Shown here: positions 1 to 13,700 of the stretch, one piece after another
Layout of the letters: every line of letters begins with the position of its first letter
How positions within the stretch are numbered: position 1 is the first letter of the stretch
Source: Tubulanus polymorphus
Taxonomy: Eukaryota; Nemertea; Palaeonemertea; Tubulaniformes; Tubulanidae
Assembly (NCBI RefSeq): GCF_964204645.1
Contig: NC_134025.1
Span: 6,143,001 to 6,207,000 of the forward strand
Reading direction: 5' to 3'
DNA: 64,000 nucleotides
Translations under genes and position numbers: made by a program
Notes under the pieces: model-generated
What the model was told of the DNA's origin: nothing
Seen by the model: only the letters and a program-made list of their open reading frames with translations
The model's database searches: none

Positions 1-1820
1 ACGCTGGACGCTTTGATCAGTTTCGACTCTCGAGCTCGACAAAAAAGTATGAAAACTAAAATTGTCAGGACAAAACCGAAAGACGCGAACACTACGACCA
101 CTAATACGAAAGGAGACGACCACTTGTATTCGGAGGGCTCGATTTCTTGGCATGTCGTAAAGTTGACGCTGTCCGGCCACCAGTAAAGCGGACAACGTTG
201 GCATCGAGTTTGATTGACGACCGTTCGTTCGTTCGGTCGACATCGCAAACAATCCCAACAGCAGACCTGCTTGCGGCGCTGATACTCGAAGCCAGGGGGG
301 CACGGAGTCGAACACACGGAGAGAGGAACGCCGTACGGGCCGAACCTGGATACATTCGAATGCCACTGTATAGGCGTGTCGGTCAAATTCATCGCGTTCG
401 AATTGATATCCCAAATGGCCACCGTTTCAACCGTCGGATCACTCCGGCCAGATCTTTGAATATTACGTATTACGTACTTCCCGACCCTATCGCCAAACTC
501 GTCGAATTGTACACTCTCCCAGGGACCTATTTGTGTGGAATTCAACAGCATTGAACGGATTTTGCTTCCGTCGATGCAATGACTGACCGTGGCGCTGTTC
601 GCGGCTGGACAGTCGGCCAATATGAGAGTCTTAATAACTTGCGCAAACGCGGAAACGCCGTTAAGAACAAGCGAAATGGAGGAATCGCTATAGAAACCGC
701 GAGATTCGTCGTAACGAGATGACGCGTCGCAGGTATTGTTTGCGAACGAGCAGTCAAATTTACTTTCCCAGAAATCGCGCAATACGATATTATTCTCGGC
801 ATCGGATGCGTTCAAATCTTTGAAATAAGCGTCGAATTGAGTTTTATTTGACATGAACGCGTCGGCGACGAGTAATCCAGTGGGAAGCTGTGCCAGACTG
901 GACGGATTGTTCAGATTTGGGCCACCTAGTCCATCCGAACCGATAACGATGAAATTGCCAGCTGCTTTGGCCCTGTAGATTGCGGCTAGTAGATGCTTGG
1001 CTTCGGTTGTGTAGGCGTACAATATTAAAACAGTCGCATTCGTGTAGGTTTTAAGTGTTTTCACTATCGAGTCGTATTCTTTAATTGTCGTATATTTGTG
1101 TATACTGAACTTAGCGGCGAAACATAAAGTGAAGTCGTTTTCTACTGCCATCGTTTCCAGCATGTTAATCCCATCTCTTCCGTACGTATCGGACTGGTAA
1201 ACAGCCGACACATAGCTCCACGAGAACTTCTGCAAAAGCGCCAAAATAGTTCGAACCTGAAACTTCGACGGTGGTATAGTTCGTAAAAAGTATGGATAGT
1301 TCGTTTTGTCGCTAAGTGCATCGCTCGTAGCGTAAAAACTGATGTGCGGTATCTGGAAAATGCCCAATAGTGGAGATATCAATGAGCTTGTGGAACTTGT
1401 AGCCGGTCCGATGAGTCCTGCTACTTTGAAGTACGGATATCTACTCGACGATTGGTTGTTTGATGGTGACTTATCGGGTAGAATGTGCATAAGTTGTGAC
1501 AGAGCAGTTGACGGTTTACGACACGCGTCGAAAATAACATAACCGAGTGTCAGATTATTCGGCAACCATTTTAACGAATTCAACTCCCCGACCGCATACA
1601 TCATAGATGTCGCGTGATAAACGGCCAAGTCGAAGATATCTTTACCGCACGAATTTGAGCCTCCGTGGCCGTGTATCGAAAAGAGTCCAGCGAGTAAAAT
1701 GTCTCCCGGTTTGTAGAAGTATGCGTTGTCGGCATGCCCAGGTATATATTCATTTAAAGTTTCACCAGTCATCGTCGATAAAAAGATGATTAAAACGCAG
1801 TGTACGGTCCATTTCGACAT
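1..1820 (-). CDS. Metabotropic glutamate receptor-like class C GPCR, N-terminal part (partial)
   Basis: One uninterrupted frame of 606 codons reads from an ATG at 1820 to the left edge. It starts with a hydrophobic signal peptide (about residues 5-18). A Venus-flytrap ligand-binding domain follows, containing the family motif YATSDALSDK and the lobe-2 motif GSDG. Next comes a nine-cysteine NCD3G domain (PCPPGFEYQRRKQVCCWDC and the following WWPD), then TM1 and the intracellular LIKAS motif that matches the mGluR VKASG. The seven-helix remainder lies outside the window. Family members sense extracellular glutamate or related ligands and signal through G proteins at synapses. The whole ectodomain is one exon here, whereas vertebrate mGluRs split it. 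The residue matching the mGluR glutamate-contact Arg78 appears to be His69, so the ligand may not be glutamate. The family call is firm; the ligand is inference. Confidence 0.93.
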   Translation of the reverse strand, partial: MSKWTVHCVLIIFLSTMTGETLNEYIPGHADNAYFYKPGDILLAGLFSIHGHGGSNSCGKDIFDLAVYHATSMMYAVGELNSLKWLPNNLTLGYVIFDACRKPSTALSQLMHILPDKSPSNNQSSSRYPYFKVAGLIGPATSSTSSLISPLLGIFQIPHISFYATSDALSDKTNYPYFLRTIPPSKFQVRTILALLQKFSWSYVSAVYQSDTYGRDGINMLETMAVENDFTLCFAAKFSIHKYTTIKEYDSIVKTLKTYTNATVLILYAYTTEAKHLLAAIYRAKAAGNFIVIGSDGLGGPNLNNPSSLAQLPTGLLVADAFMSNKTQFDAYFKDLNASDAENNIVLRDFWESKFDCSFANNTCDASSRYDESRGFYSDSSISLVLNGVSAFAQVIKTLILADCPAANSATVSHCIDGSKIRSMLLNSTQIGPWESVQFDEFGDRVGKYVIRNIQRSGRSDPTVETVAIWDINSNAMNLTDTPIQWHSNVSRFGPYGVPLSVCSTPCPPGFEYQRRKQVCCWDCLRCRPNERTVVNQTRCQRCPLYWWPDSVNFTTCQEIEPSEYKWSSPFVLVVVVFASFGFVLTILVFILFCRARESKLIKASS

Positions 1821-4126
1821 TTTGTCAGCTACCGCGTAATGACGAGACTGAATTCAAAATGACATATACTTATATCTCATGCGTGTACATTCTTTTTGAT
1901 GTGTACTTCAAGCTCGTTTGCTCGAGAGATTTTCAGCCAGAAACTTCCGACAACCACCGCTTTGAATAGAATAGAAACGCTCCAGCCGCTATTATGACAC
2001 AGTCAGCTTCAGCTGTAATTGAAACGTCCAGATACAACCGACACCAACCGCTGAAGCATCATCTGCAATAAAACGGATATCAATTTAACGAGTGTTGAGA
2101 GTTAAGCTAACGTTAAATATTAGCCTCGTATAAACATCAGGGTCAAACCAACGACAACAAGCTCTACGACTAATTGCTACGAATCTACGGAAAACATCGG
2201 TCGATTTAGACTTTTGTCGGTTTTGTGTTTAACGCAAAAATCTATATCCGGTATTAAACATTGACTGTTTTTGAGAGCTACGCAAACATCAGGGTAATTG
2301 ACGAAACGCTGGCCTTTACCAGTTACGTATGGTTACTAGTACGGACGAAATATGTAATTACCAGAAATAAATCGGCCATGAAATCATTATTATGAAGTGT
2401 TCATTGCATTAATTATTGCATTTTGCTTTATTTACCTTTGCCTTCCGTTAAATGATTATCATTAAAAGAATAAATACATCGATTAAATGAAACAATATCG
2501 AGATGGAAGTTTTTTTACGTGATCCAGACACTACGCAATATTGCCCGGCAATGAATCGAGTAATGACATGATTAATGAGATGATCAATTCAATTGATTAC
2601 ATAAACCATGCGGGTATTGAATTTGTATTTCGACTGATATACGTATAGTCTGGATAGATTTCGCTGCCTGTCAAAATTAATTTATTCTTACGGAAATCAC
2701 ATCGATTCGCATTCATATTTCATTTACATTTTTACATATTTACGACGTCCATTCTATTTAACGGCAAATCCTGAAATCCACAGTTTAATTCGATACGGGC
2801 TTCATATTCATTGCTATTGTCATATTCATAAGATAGACCCTCGATATCAAATTTATACATTGAAAAACATTTGCATAAGATATATATCGAACGGATTCTA
2901 TGGTATACCGAAGCTCAATCCACTAAACGGACCTAACACGATCGATTCAATATTTAGATATGCAGTAATTCTGGATGCGAAGACAATCTTTAGAATCGTG
3001 ACGGTACCTTCCAATTAGTATTTAAATTACTGTCAGTCGATGCTTATCCGATTGGGATGTTGTCAACAGAAGTCGCAACGCAAGTTTACCCATAGCGACA
3101 TTCAATTAGTACGCACTGCTCCTAATTAGTCACTCTACGCAGACATACTACTCGACGCTGCAAATTTGACCACTTAAGTCCCATGGTTTAAAACAATATT
3201 ACCCGATAACTTGTCTCATGACGAATGCATTTCTTTTCGTGGAAAACCACTTTCTGAATTTCAATGCAATGTGCGTTGTTTTATCAAAAATTTATTGTCA
3301 ATATGATAAATAAATGAATAATATAGAAAGCTTTTGATAGTTTAGTCAAATACAGGTAAATAACTACATTTAATTGTAACATACTCATTACATTGACATA
3401 TAATTCCTTGTAATACATGGAATCATGACTTGATTATGTACAATTCATCAAACATTGAATATTTCAAATCGATCAGGAAGTAACAGTTCAATACGCTGTT
3501 TTTCTGAAAGTTTAACACAGAAAGGTTCGTCAAGAATAGTTTGCCGTCCGAAGCATAAAGAGTATAAATGTTGTTCGAGCTCGAAGACTATATATCCCAG
3601 TTAGATATTTTCAAGCGGATCATTTGAACAAGTGGACACCTACCCCCAACAGCCTCCTCATTGATTCCCATCATTGAAACATATGTAAAACACTTTGGCA
3701 ACGCAATATGTTTGTAAAACATTATCATTTCCCATGTTCTTTCTCTTTTTACAGGAATTCTCAAGAACAGAAGATACCTCTCATATCTTTTCTAAAAAGC
3801 TTGAAAATACAACGGGAACTTTTTATTATAAGTATCTAACATGTGGACTACAAGCTTATATCAAGATTATGAAATATTGATTATAAATCATTGTTCATGA
3901 GAAGATTTAGAAAAAGGAAACTCATTTGCTAGTTTTGGTGAAGACATTCACGTTAATTACTTACATACTTGTTGTTCTATCATACAGAGCTGTAGTGTCA
4001 CCAGAATTCAGACCTCGCACAACCGTCTCCAGTCTCCATGTTTACGTACTAAGTAATCTATTGTCTATAGAATATGAATAAAGGGGCCTCTTGGAAGCCT
4101 GAGTGTCCCGTCACAAATCTTTAACC
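1821..4126. other. Gene-free spacer upstream of the class C GPCR
   Basis: No open frame with recognisable protein content is seen on either strand. The part just above 1820 should hold the 5' UTR and promoter of the GPCR gene, but no distinct element could be identified. Composition is AT-rich. Confidence 0.5.
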
Positions 4127-4342
4127 TTAATCTTTGATACAGGGTCTCGCTGTAGAGTTGAACTGCGCCACATGGTGCGGAATGTACTTCTCCGAGCCAA
4201 CTGATCCCGCACACTGATCAGCGCCTGCGAGAGCGCAAAAGCTGTCACCCGACTCGCAGCTTGGCGCTATAGTCTTCTCAACGTAATCTAATGAACTCGT
4301 TCGACAACTGAGTCCTAAACAACCGTCACAACTATTATACAA
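4127..4342 (-). CDS. Possible cysteine-rich exon, unrecognised
   Basis: A 71-codon frame on the minus strand is richer in GC than the AT-rich sequence around it and encodes seven cysteines, including SCDGCLGLSC near its start. It is preceded by a plausible acceptor (AATAG) and ends at a TAA. No start exon with matching phase was found, and I recognise no family. It could be the last exon of a small secreted protein gene or a chance frame. Confidence 0.2.
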   Translation of the reverse strand: MYNSCDGCLGLSCRTSSLDYVEKTIAPSCESGDSFCALAGADQCAGSVGSEKYIPHHVAQFNSTARPCIKD

Positions 4343-7300
4343 TTTCTATCAACAGGGATCGCAATATTATGAGAGTTATAGAAACATCTGTTTGGTATCC
4401 GCGATTTATCAGCATTGCTACAACAGGACGAACAACAACTATTATCTACGATTGCGTGCGGTGCTATTTCAGTGCCCCTAGCGGCGGTGCGTTATATGAA
4501 CATCAACCAGTTCGATAATGAAGAAAATGGGTGTAATGGGTCTTCTTCCTAAACATACGCTGGAAATTCGACTTTTGTTTAGAAACGCTTTCGATACGAC
4601 GGTTTGATTCAACGATAAAAAGGAAAAAAAAATGTTCCTGCGTCATAGAAAATCGACTTACAAATCTGGAGATAAGTTGAGATTCTTAGTCTGTAGTATA
4701 TAACTAACACCTGTCGTCAGACAGATACCCGATTTATAGAGTGATCCAATCACATCGGAAACTCTCCAATGAAATATTTGTAGTAAGAACACATAGATTA
4801 CCACAGATATTGGATTAAATCGATATACGTACAAGCGAGCCCAAATATTTTTGTTTACTATGAAGGACGTTAACTACTACTGTAGACATTGTGTCAGAAT
4901 TGGCTTTTAAACCATTGATTTTGATTTTATATGAATGTTCGTATTACGAATGGCATAATTCAGCTGTATTTACAAATACAGCCCACCGTATGTTTGCTTA
5001 ATTAAACAAATGGAATATAGCAAAGATCCAAGTCCCATGCTGTGTTTGTGCTTCGATGTATGAAGGCTTTACTGGAAATAGCAAAAAAATAGAAATAAAA
5101 CCTGCGGCGGAATAGACAAGAGATGATTCTAAAATGATCACAGTCAAGTCGCCCGCAAATCCCGACAAGCCAGCGGTCAGGTATATTTCAAGAACTTGCT
5201 TCATCGAGAATTAACAAGTATATATAAAATGAATATAACATGAGCCATTCGCTTTCATATTCACGAAGAAGATCGCCTAGGATAATATTTACAAAAAATG
5301 CCCCGATTTTACGCATTAATTTCACCATCAATCACTGTTTGCTACGAAATGAAAATATAACCACGCGATACATCATTACGTCGATAATGAACTCTGATTG
5401 ATTACTTCTTGTAAAATTTTGACGTCGTAGATAATTTCATCAATTAAATGCAAATTTGTTAGTCTCTGTAACAAGAAGATCGCCAACTCATATCAACAAG
5501 GAAACTAACTTGAAAGTTTATTGACGTCTTGAAAAATAACACACATCAAAAAAGTTAAATTGATATTTCATACACACACAAGCTTGGATTTGAATATATC
5601 GATAACAACTAACTTGAAAGATTATTGAGGCCTTGAGAAATAACACATTTATTGCTTGATATTGTCGACAATGGATAATATGATATGAATTATATGATAT
5701 TAAGGGTCAATAAATTTATTTTGTATTTGAATGATCGAATTGACCGGCAACCAGTCTAGCCCCGATATATTGATGACGTAGTTCACATCCTCTCAACGAA
5801 TATGATTAATAATTAAATACATAATCATCTGTATGTATTTCTGATATGAGTTATGAAATATATCTAATTACATGTACATTACATTACATTACATGTTATT
5901 TTGAAACGTCAATATTGATGATGTAGCGCACAGAACCCCTTCAAATAACTCATACTAGGTGTCAATAAACATTATTGTTAAGGTTTTTACGGCATCAAAA
6001 AATCAAGTATCCATTAAAAAAGATACGTTTTACTGCCAACGGAGAATGAATATATAATAGCCAAACAACGCATTGTCTTGTGGCTTTGTGGTAGCGATGG
6101 ATATTGGTGTAATTTGACGTTTGCTGAACAGATAGCGACGTGCATCGATGATCGTGCGCACGAGTATCGCATTACATGCCTCAGTCTGATAAAAAGCCAG
6201 GGATAGAATTTATCCTCTTGTTGCGCACGTTTAATGGTTTTAAGAGGAACATTTTTCATCTCGCATCACGCAGCATTCGTTTCATGTTAAATGAATTTAG
6301 CCGTTTTCGATTATTTTTGACGCCAGATAGAAGATTTAGGTTGATTGGTGTTGTCAATGCTGTATATCATTCCCGGCACGTTCTTACATAAAATCAAATG
6401 CAAGTTGTTTTTGAATTCATAAGTACATATTGGTTATGATATTCCTTCCCTGACACGAGTCGTGGCTATGATTTGCATGTATAGGAAAAGTAAATCAAGC
6501 AATTCGTGATTGAAGATTTGCCGTCGATGCAATACAAGAAAAGCAAAACGTGACTTTCTTTTTCGATAAAAATGATTTAATGATTAGCACAATATTGTAT
6601 TTACATTATATTTTCATTTCAAAAAGCATCAATCAGAAATGTATGGTACGGTATGGGATTTTTCGTTGAATGAAGGATTGGTGCATTTTTGAGATTACGA
6701 AACAATTAAGGAGTAACCTAATTTTCAGACTTAATGTCACTCAAATATGAGACATGCTATGTATATATCATTGCAGTTCCTCACGTTCTCTCGAGTTTTT
6801 CAGTAAAAATTAAATAACTACAAGCCATAAACTAATGGAAAATGGAAATAAAAGTGCAGATGATGTAAAACATGAAAAAAACTGGCATTAAAATCAATTA
6901 ACATACCATTCATAGATTGTGGCTTTTAGAAAAAAACAATATTAAAACAGAGTATATACATTGCCATAGATGATGAGAAATTCTCCGAAACTTCTATAGA
7001 ATAAGAAACAATAGAAAATGAATTAATTTGTCTTTACATAATAAGTTTCGTTAAAATAATCAGAATAATTACTTAAAGGCCGGATGACAGTAGATTAAAA
7101 GACAACAGTTCAATTACGTAAAAATAAGATTTTCTATATGTACAAAGATAAATCAGTAGTACTATACAATAATCTAAGTTATCTTTATCGATCATGGACT
7201 GGAAATTTAAGACCCTACACGGAAATGATAGAGCTCCAATTGGTTCATTTTGTCATGTGACCCATCAAATCGACCAATGAAGACACCTGAGTTGGCTTGA

Positions 7301-7720
7301 TTTGGCCACAGCTCCTGATATTGGAATATTCCGATAACCACAGTATTATCAAGTAATCTAAAACCGATTCAGATCTAAAAAATCATTCTGCTGACAGCGG
7401 AGGGGATGTTTAAACGCATATTATCCTTCCATCTGATCAGCGTTTGTAAATACATTTAAAATGATTGAGAGATAGTTTATGTTCGGAATCCCGGACGATA
7501 GTCACTACGAATGACAATTAAAACCATTTCAGATAAAATCGTCTAACGCTAGACTTCCAACAACTTCGATAAAACAACTCACGATATCCCGGCGGCTGGG
7601 TGCCTAGAATTCATGCTGTTCGCTGCTAATAACATAGAATTCTGATTCGGATTTTTCTGGTGAATAAATTATCTTTCGTTGTTTACCCTCGAAAAACCTG
7701 AGGTAAATCACTAATCAAAT
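4343..7720. other. Gene-free spacer downstream of the BK channel gene
   Basis: AT-rich sequence without a supported gene. A 68-codon minus-strand frame at 4998-5204 begins in a GC-richer patch but has no recognisable domain. Short direct repeats such as aacttgaaagtttattg / aacttgaaagattattg near 5510 and 5610 suggest decayed repeat copies. Confidence 0.45.
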
Positions 7721-10700
7721 CTATGTCACGGTATCCATTCCTACACGACTGAATTTCGGTTTTTTCGGTGGATACATCGGTTTTATGCAGAAAACCTACA
7801 AAATCAAGAACAATCCAAACAATGATTTGAGTTCGACTCAAGTTCATGGGCAAATTCGTATCGAATGAGAATCATTAGTTTCTGCTCTTTACTATACCTT
7901 ATCGGTAGGTAGCACTTTGAACAGTTTCTCAGGATTAGTGATAACGTAGCGTCTGTTATTTGTTGAATTTGGATCCAACAGTCGGAAAAGGCCCATCGTT
8001 ATCACGCCTTTTCGATTCAGAGCGTAGTTGAACAAATCGCCAAATGTAGCTCCTTGCTGAAAAAGCGTTGAATGGATCAGGCACGATATAATAGAAAGGT
8101 TACCATTTAGAAGCGTCAGCTTATATGAGTGATAGCTTCATTCGAATAGACATAAATCTGTCTTTTTTCATATGGGTAACCTTACATTGAAGTCAGAAAA
8201 TATGGAATCTTTCAGATCTAAAAGGACGTTTCTGCAGCCGGTGGTTTTTGGCTTGGCGCCCTTTTCTCCACCGTACAGACCACATCCTTCCGCGAATATC
8301 TGCTCGATCTGAGTGGTAACACCTCCCGTTATGAAGGCACGGATGAACGCCAAAGCGCCGTCGCTGTGGTATGACTACAAAACATCGACAAACCCATTAG
8401 AATACAGACAAGACCTCTCGGTATATTTTCAACCTCTTACGATACACGAAGTGATACAGAATATTCCGTTCTATAGTGTATATAATAACGCAATCTAAGC
8501 AATTCGTAGCACTTCTTCTGATAAGAATCCTCACGCTTGCCTTTTTACACGTACCGTGCTCATGAGCGAATCAAGAAGGGATAGCGTGAATACACGACCA
8601 CATGCGTACGGTTGAGACATGAATATCTCGACATTCTCGGTATCATCATCCTGATCCAGGTACTGGACGTTACTATCTACATCTAAAATAGAAAAATACG
8701 TATGCTATCTAAATCATTTGAAATGCTCAGGACCTCAAAGTACGATCTAAATACGCTGCGCAATCACTGAGACCATTTCCACATTGATTGCACAGATAAC
8801 GTCGGATTAGCTCTAACATTATTTGAGGAAATAACATCGATCTTGGACTTACTTAATTCCGTAATCGTTGGTACAAGTTCGCCAGGCCTTTCGCTGTTGT
8901 CATCTTCGTGAATCGCTATAGAATAGAAATGAAAAATACTATATTCTATCTTTTCTAAAACGGTGTATAGAGGTAACCAAATAATCAAAGTATTTTCTTA
9001 CTTTGGACATCCTTCGGAGTAGTTTTAATGTTCAGCGTACATAGAATCGCTTCCTTGTCGGAAAGGTGTTGATCTTCACCTTGTTTCTGATTACTTCCCG
9101 CTAATATCACACACATACCACATTGGAAAATATTAGCTGCTCTTAAATACGCCCTACTCAAAGGACTTCCCTGTAAGAAAACCAAGCCCGAACCGTCCGT
9201 AAAATAGTCAATGATAAACCTTTCATTATTCCAAAATCAAATGTTTATTTAATGGAGAAAACGTATAGTTTCAGTTTAGAACATATTCGAGAAAAAAGAC
9301 TACTTTAGGAAATAAAAACTCAACAAGGGCATGCTTCACCGGATCAAAAGTTTGTGTACAAAATTGACTGACGTTAAGAACGGATATTCCTGATATGTTC
9401 AGGAATGCTCATGAAATATTCAAAATACGAATAATGCACACTGTGTGATAAGGTGCGGTTATTGGCATTTAAAGTCAGGGTAATGTCAGAAATGTCGAAA
9501 CCGATATAACCGGGAAACGAATCTGACAAAGATGAAAGTAATTCGGCTAAAACGATCTTCGTTTCAATTGTCACAATTAATTCAAATATCTCAAATCTCA
9601 ATTCAAATATTCATTAAGAATGGTCGCATTTTGAAATGCATTGTACACAGGGAGTAAAGAAGAAAAAATGGGAAATCTTTGTATCTTGAAATATATAGGG
9701 ATGGAGTGCTTACTTACATAAGTGGGTACTGTGAGGGTAGAGTTGGCGTGCATATTCTAATTACTGATTTGGTGCATTATATACAAATCATATGTAGGTA
9801 TATATACATCATAATGATTTTTTGAGTCACACGTGCATGTTCAATTCAATTATATATTTATATATCGAGGATGTGTGTGATGGGAGGAAGTGGTTCTCAA
9901 TGCGATGTGATGCTCAGCCCGAGGTTCATCGATGGTTTTTTCAATTCACCGTTTCAATTTTTTTCAAGTACTAGTACTTACTGAGAGGGTGATAAATTAG
10001 TATTTTACAAATAGGTCGAAATCAGTGTTTTAAATGAGATGACCAAATCGAATTGATGAAGATTTGCCGAGAATGTGGGTTCACTATCTCATTTGAAAGA
10101 ATTTGATGGAGCACTGATGGGTCAGAGGCTTATTTCTACATCTCAGATGAACCAATCGCATGTTTGAAATGTGTCACCGCGTGTCGGGGTAACATCGCAC
10201 CGATTGCAGGCTCTGGCACGTGAGAGTACGATTTAACATCGAAGGGATTGATTACCTTAAATCCACCGTGTGTGTTTAATTGATGATTAGCGACACCTAT
10301 TGTCTCCTGTTAGAACGACATATAACAAAAATACGACGTTAAGCTAATCATGCATAGAATATCCACCACCTTTTTTCTGGGTAATTTGGTTAGAAGAAAA
10401 CATTCAGCCTATGCGAAACAAACAAGGGTCCAGCTTTGTAGACAGGGGTATTCTAAAACCTGTCTACGAAACCACCCTGTCAAAATATCGAATGGGTTGA
10501 ATTATTTTCAGGTTACCGTGTTGCCAAAATAGCAAATCATTTGTTAGAAATTCTTAAGATTAACAGCTAATAAAAAGTTATGGTAACTTCCTGTTTTTTA
10601 AGTTGTTAACGACGTAAGACTTGAATGAATTTCAGTATATATTGTGCACATTATCATTAATCTGGTATTTACATTTTTTCAAGCAGTGAATATATATTCG

Positions 10701-13700
10701 ATCTAATAGTGACAATTTCGCATGATAAATAAGATTTATTGAGGTGGTTATCTGTCACAGGAAAAGCTCGATTACCAGGGCCCCAGCGCGGCGAGGTAGC
10801 GGAAAGCGATATGATATCTACTATACCAGCACAAGCGAAGCGGAGATGTCTTATCAGTAATTTAGGGCGTAGCCAGCATCTAGAAATGCGTAATCATTAG
10901 GTCCAGCAAAACGAAGCAGTCAAACAAAGACATTTCGTAAGCACAGTACAATTAGGTGGTACATGTATAAACACGTAGATAAAGAAGTTTATTCTTTAAT
11001 ATTTTTTTAAGAAAACTCGTAGTAAGGTTAAAACATCAAGTCAAGTTGTACCCGAGAGAGATTTCGCAAAATCTTAGACAATTTTGATATATCGTTAAGC
11101 AGGGACACGTGTAGAATGATTCCAAGAATATTACAAAGGCTGTTGTATATGTTACCTGATTATTTGGATAAACAGCACAAATGACTGTGCTAGATTTTGC
11201 ATCCAACGGCGCTGTCGTCTGTAATGCATCGTTTTGTTATCGGATTATATATCAATGAATATACATATCGCACACGTTATTTCCGATATAAGATGACTGG
11301 TCTTAGATCAATACATCTTTTGTTCTGTTCAAATATTGAATTGTTTTTTAAATCTGTATCTTTCTCGGTTCAACTTAATGACGCGCCGCAATCTGTGTCA
11401 TCGTCACTGATGAATTCATTATCAAGATGTTTCCAGTAAATCTGTACCCAGAAATATGAATATGAACAGTGCAGCGGAGACTCGATAACCAAAACCTTTG
11501 ATTTTTTCCGGGGATAACAAGTGTGCAACGTGCCCGAGGCAACGGGTAAGGAGGGTAGGGTTTGGGCTGGGTATCTTCAAAGAAGGAAGAATGGAACATG
11601 CCAATGCAAGCAACAAAATGCGAATCATACTAAAATTCACGCACGAATTTCCAGCTATATACAAGCAATGTTAATTTCGTTACTTATATCGTTAGTTTGT
11701 AAATGATATTTCTTTATATGAACTATTATTCACTTGGAAAATATTAATAGTTTAGTCGGCAAATTGTGAATGAAAATAAGTTTAGTCCGTAAAAACAATT
11801 CGGTAGAATGTTACTGACTGAAAGAGCTCAACACCAAAACCCGTAAATATCAATCAACGTATTGAAAAATGAAATAGAAGAGCTGCACCGAAGCCACAAA
11901 ATCTCGATTTACAAACATAAGATTTTATCAATGAAATCAACAAATGAAGTGTTTCTTATGATTGTTGCAAATATTCTCAGAATGTGGTTCCAGGTAAACA
12001 ACCCGATTAAACGATTGATGAGGCCGCGTTTTTAAAGCTCTTCGGATTATTTAACACTATGTTGATTATGGAGGTGTTAGAAAGATATTTCTCTAACCTC
12101 CGCCGTAGTATGTAACGTAATTATTGGTAATTATAGATTATTGATCATAAAAACAAGAAACTACAAGAGGAAATACTCTGTAGTAGTAATGATACTGGTC
12201 CATGCTAAGCTTTACCTGCATGGTGGCTTTTCCTGTTCCAGTCTAACAATAACAATCAAACAAAATCCATTCACGTGTAAATTCACAAAAATGATAACAT
12301 TTGTTCATTAAAAATTGCGCAACATCAATTCATAGTTCCATGTGAGTAAGATTCGACTCAATGGTTGAATGAAAAGAATGTGAACTATCTTGACTCCCGA
12401 GTCAAATGTAACTCACAACTGTCAGACTGCGAGTTGGAGTTGACCTGTGCTGAAAAGTAATGCTATCCATTTTTTCAGTGGTAGCAGCAATTTTCAAATT
12501 ATCTAGCTTTAAATTCGAGCCACCACGATGCATCCATAAAAACACCCATTAATTCGTAATATCTTAAATGATGTATTTACAAAATATAATCGTCCAGAAA
12601 TATTCTCATAGAAAAAATACACGTACTACAGAAAGTATCTAGTAAATTTGAACTTACAGACAGAATGTAGATGTCTGGAAAATTCATTATGTTCGTCCAT
12701 TCTCTGGCCATATATTCGAGATTAGCGATGATGACCACTGGTTGTATTTCGTTTGTAGGTATTGTAGCCGATCTGAGTGGTAAAATAAAACTACACAGAC
12801 CAATTAGAGGCGACGACTCGTCCGTAAACAAGCACAACACAACGTGATTTTTGAAATTTTTCGCTTGGCTCTCGGCATAAGTCTGAAAATATATGCGTGA
12901 ATGGTGAAACACGATGAAAATATAGGGAAAATCAAAAGAACAGTTTGATTTTTTTTTGGATTTTCAATCATTCAAAAGTCTACCTTAAAACTTTTTAAAA
13001 GAACATCGAGTGAATAATGTCAATTTAGTGTTCATGCTTATATAAGGCATAAATCAATCAGTATAAGAGGAAATTAAAGCGGATACGTTGATTACACGTA
13101 CTAGAACAACGGACATCATATCTTGATCGGGACACCAATGGAAAAGTCCGGTTGAGTCGTACTGGGATAAATTCGCTGATGCTTCAGAATCAATCGTTTC
13201 AACCGGACTCGGCAGGTTACTGCAAGAGAATGGTGGTGAATATTGAAACACGTTAGAAATACTCGGGTAATACTTCTTGATCAAATTATGCAGAATAGTG
13301 TAACAACTAGGGATAGAATAAACTGAATATGAATTTTTAATCGACATATGATGAGAACTTCTATCGTTGGATGAATGTTGCAAGAAAGAGCATTTGGTAA
13401 GGGGCACTTGCGGTCTCTGATAGAGTTAGTCAACTGCTACCCTTCTGTTCATACTACAAAAATAATTCAACCAACACTATAACAAACGACGGCCGCATGA
13501 ATTAGAAATGAAGCAACTAGCTAAACATCACTCGCACAAAAAAAAATCAAAAACAATTTGAATTCTATGAAATGTGCGATATGAAGTTCCACTGTTAATG
13601 ACAAACATTTTTGAAATGCACGCATACTATTTACCTGGAGCCCAATAGCGAGACTGTAATGGTAAGTAAAAGTTTCGTTGAAGCCCGTGATATTTGGAAT

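Noticed and set aside
147-554. Plus-strand 135-codon frame
   Set aside because: It is antisense to the class C GPCR ectodomain frame and has no protein-like motif.
4998-5204. 68-codon minus-strand frame with a GC-richer start
   Set aside because: No domain is recognisable, and the only internal splice pair would make an intron of about 30 nt, too short to splice.
7899-7905. Ending the BK channel at the TAG just after TDK
   Set aside because: A strong acceptor at 7795 adds an exon starting VFC in phase, matching the conserved Slo sequence after PTD, so the protein continues to 7721.
11197-11706. Several overlapping small frames in the large slo intron
   Set aside because: They overlap on both strands, lack domains, and none has flanking splice sites in the phase needed by slo.
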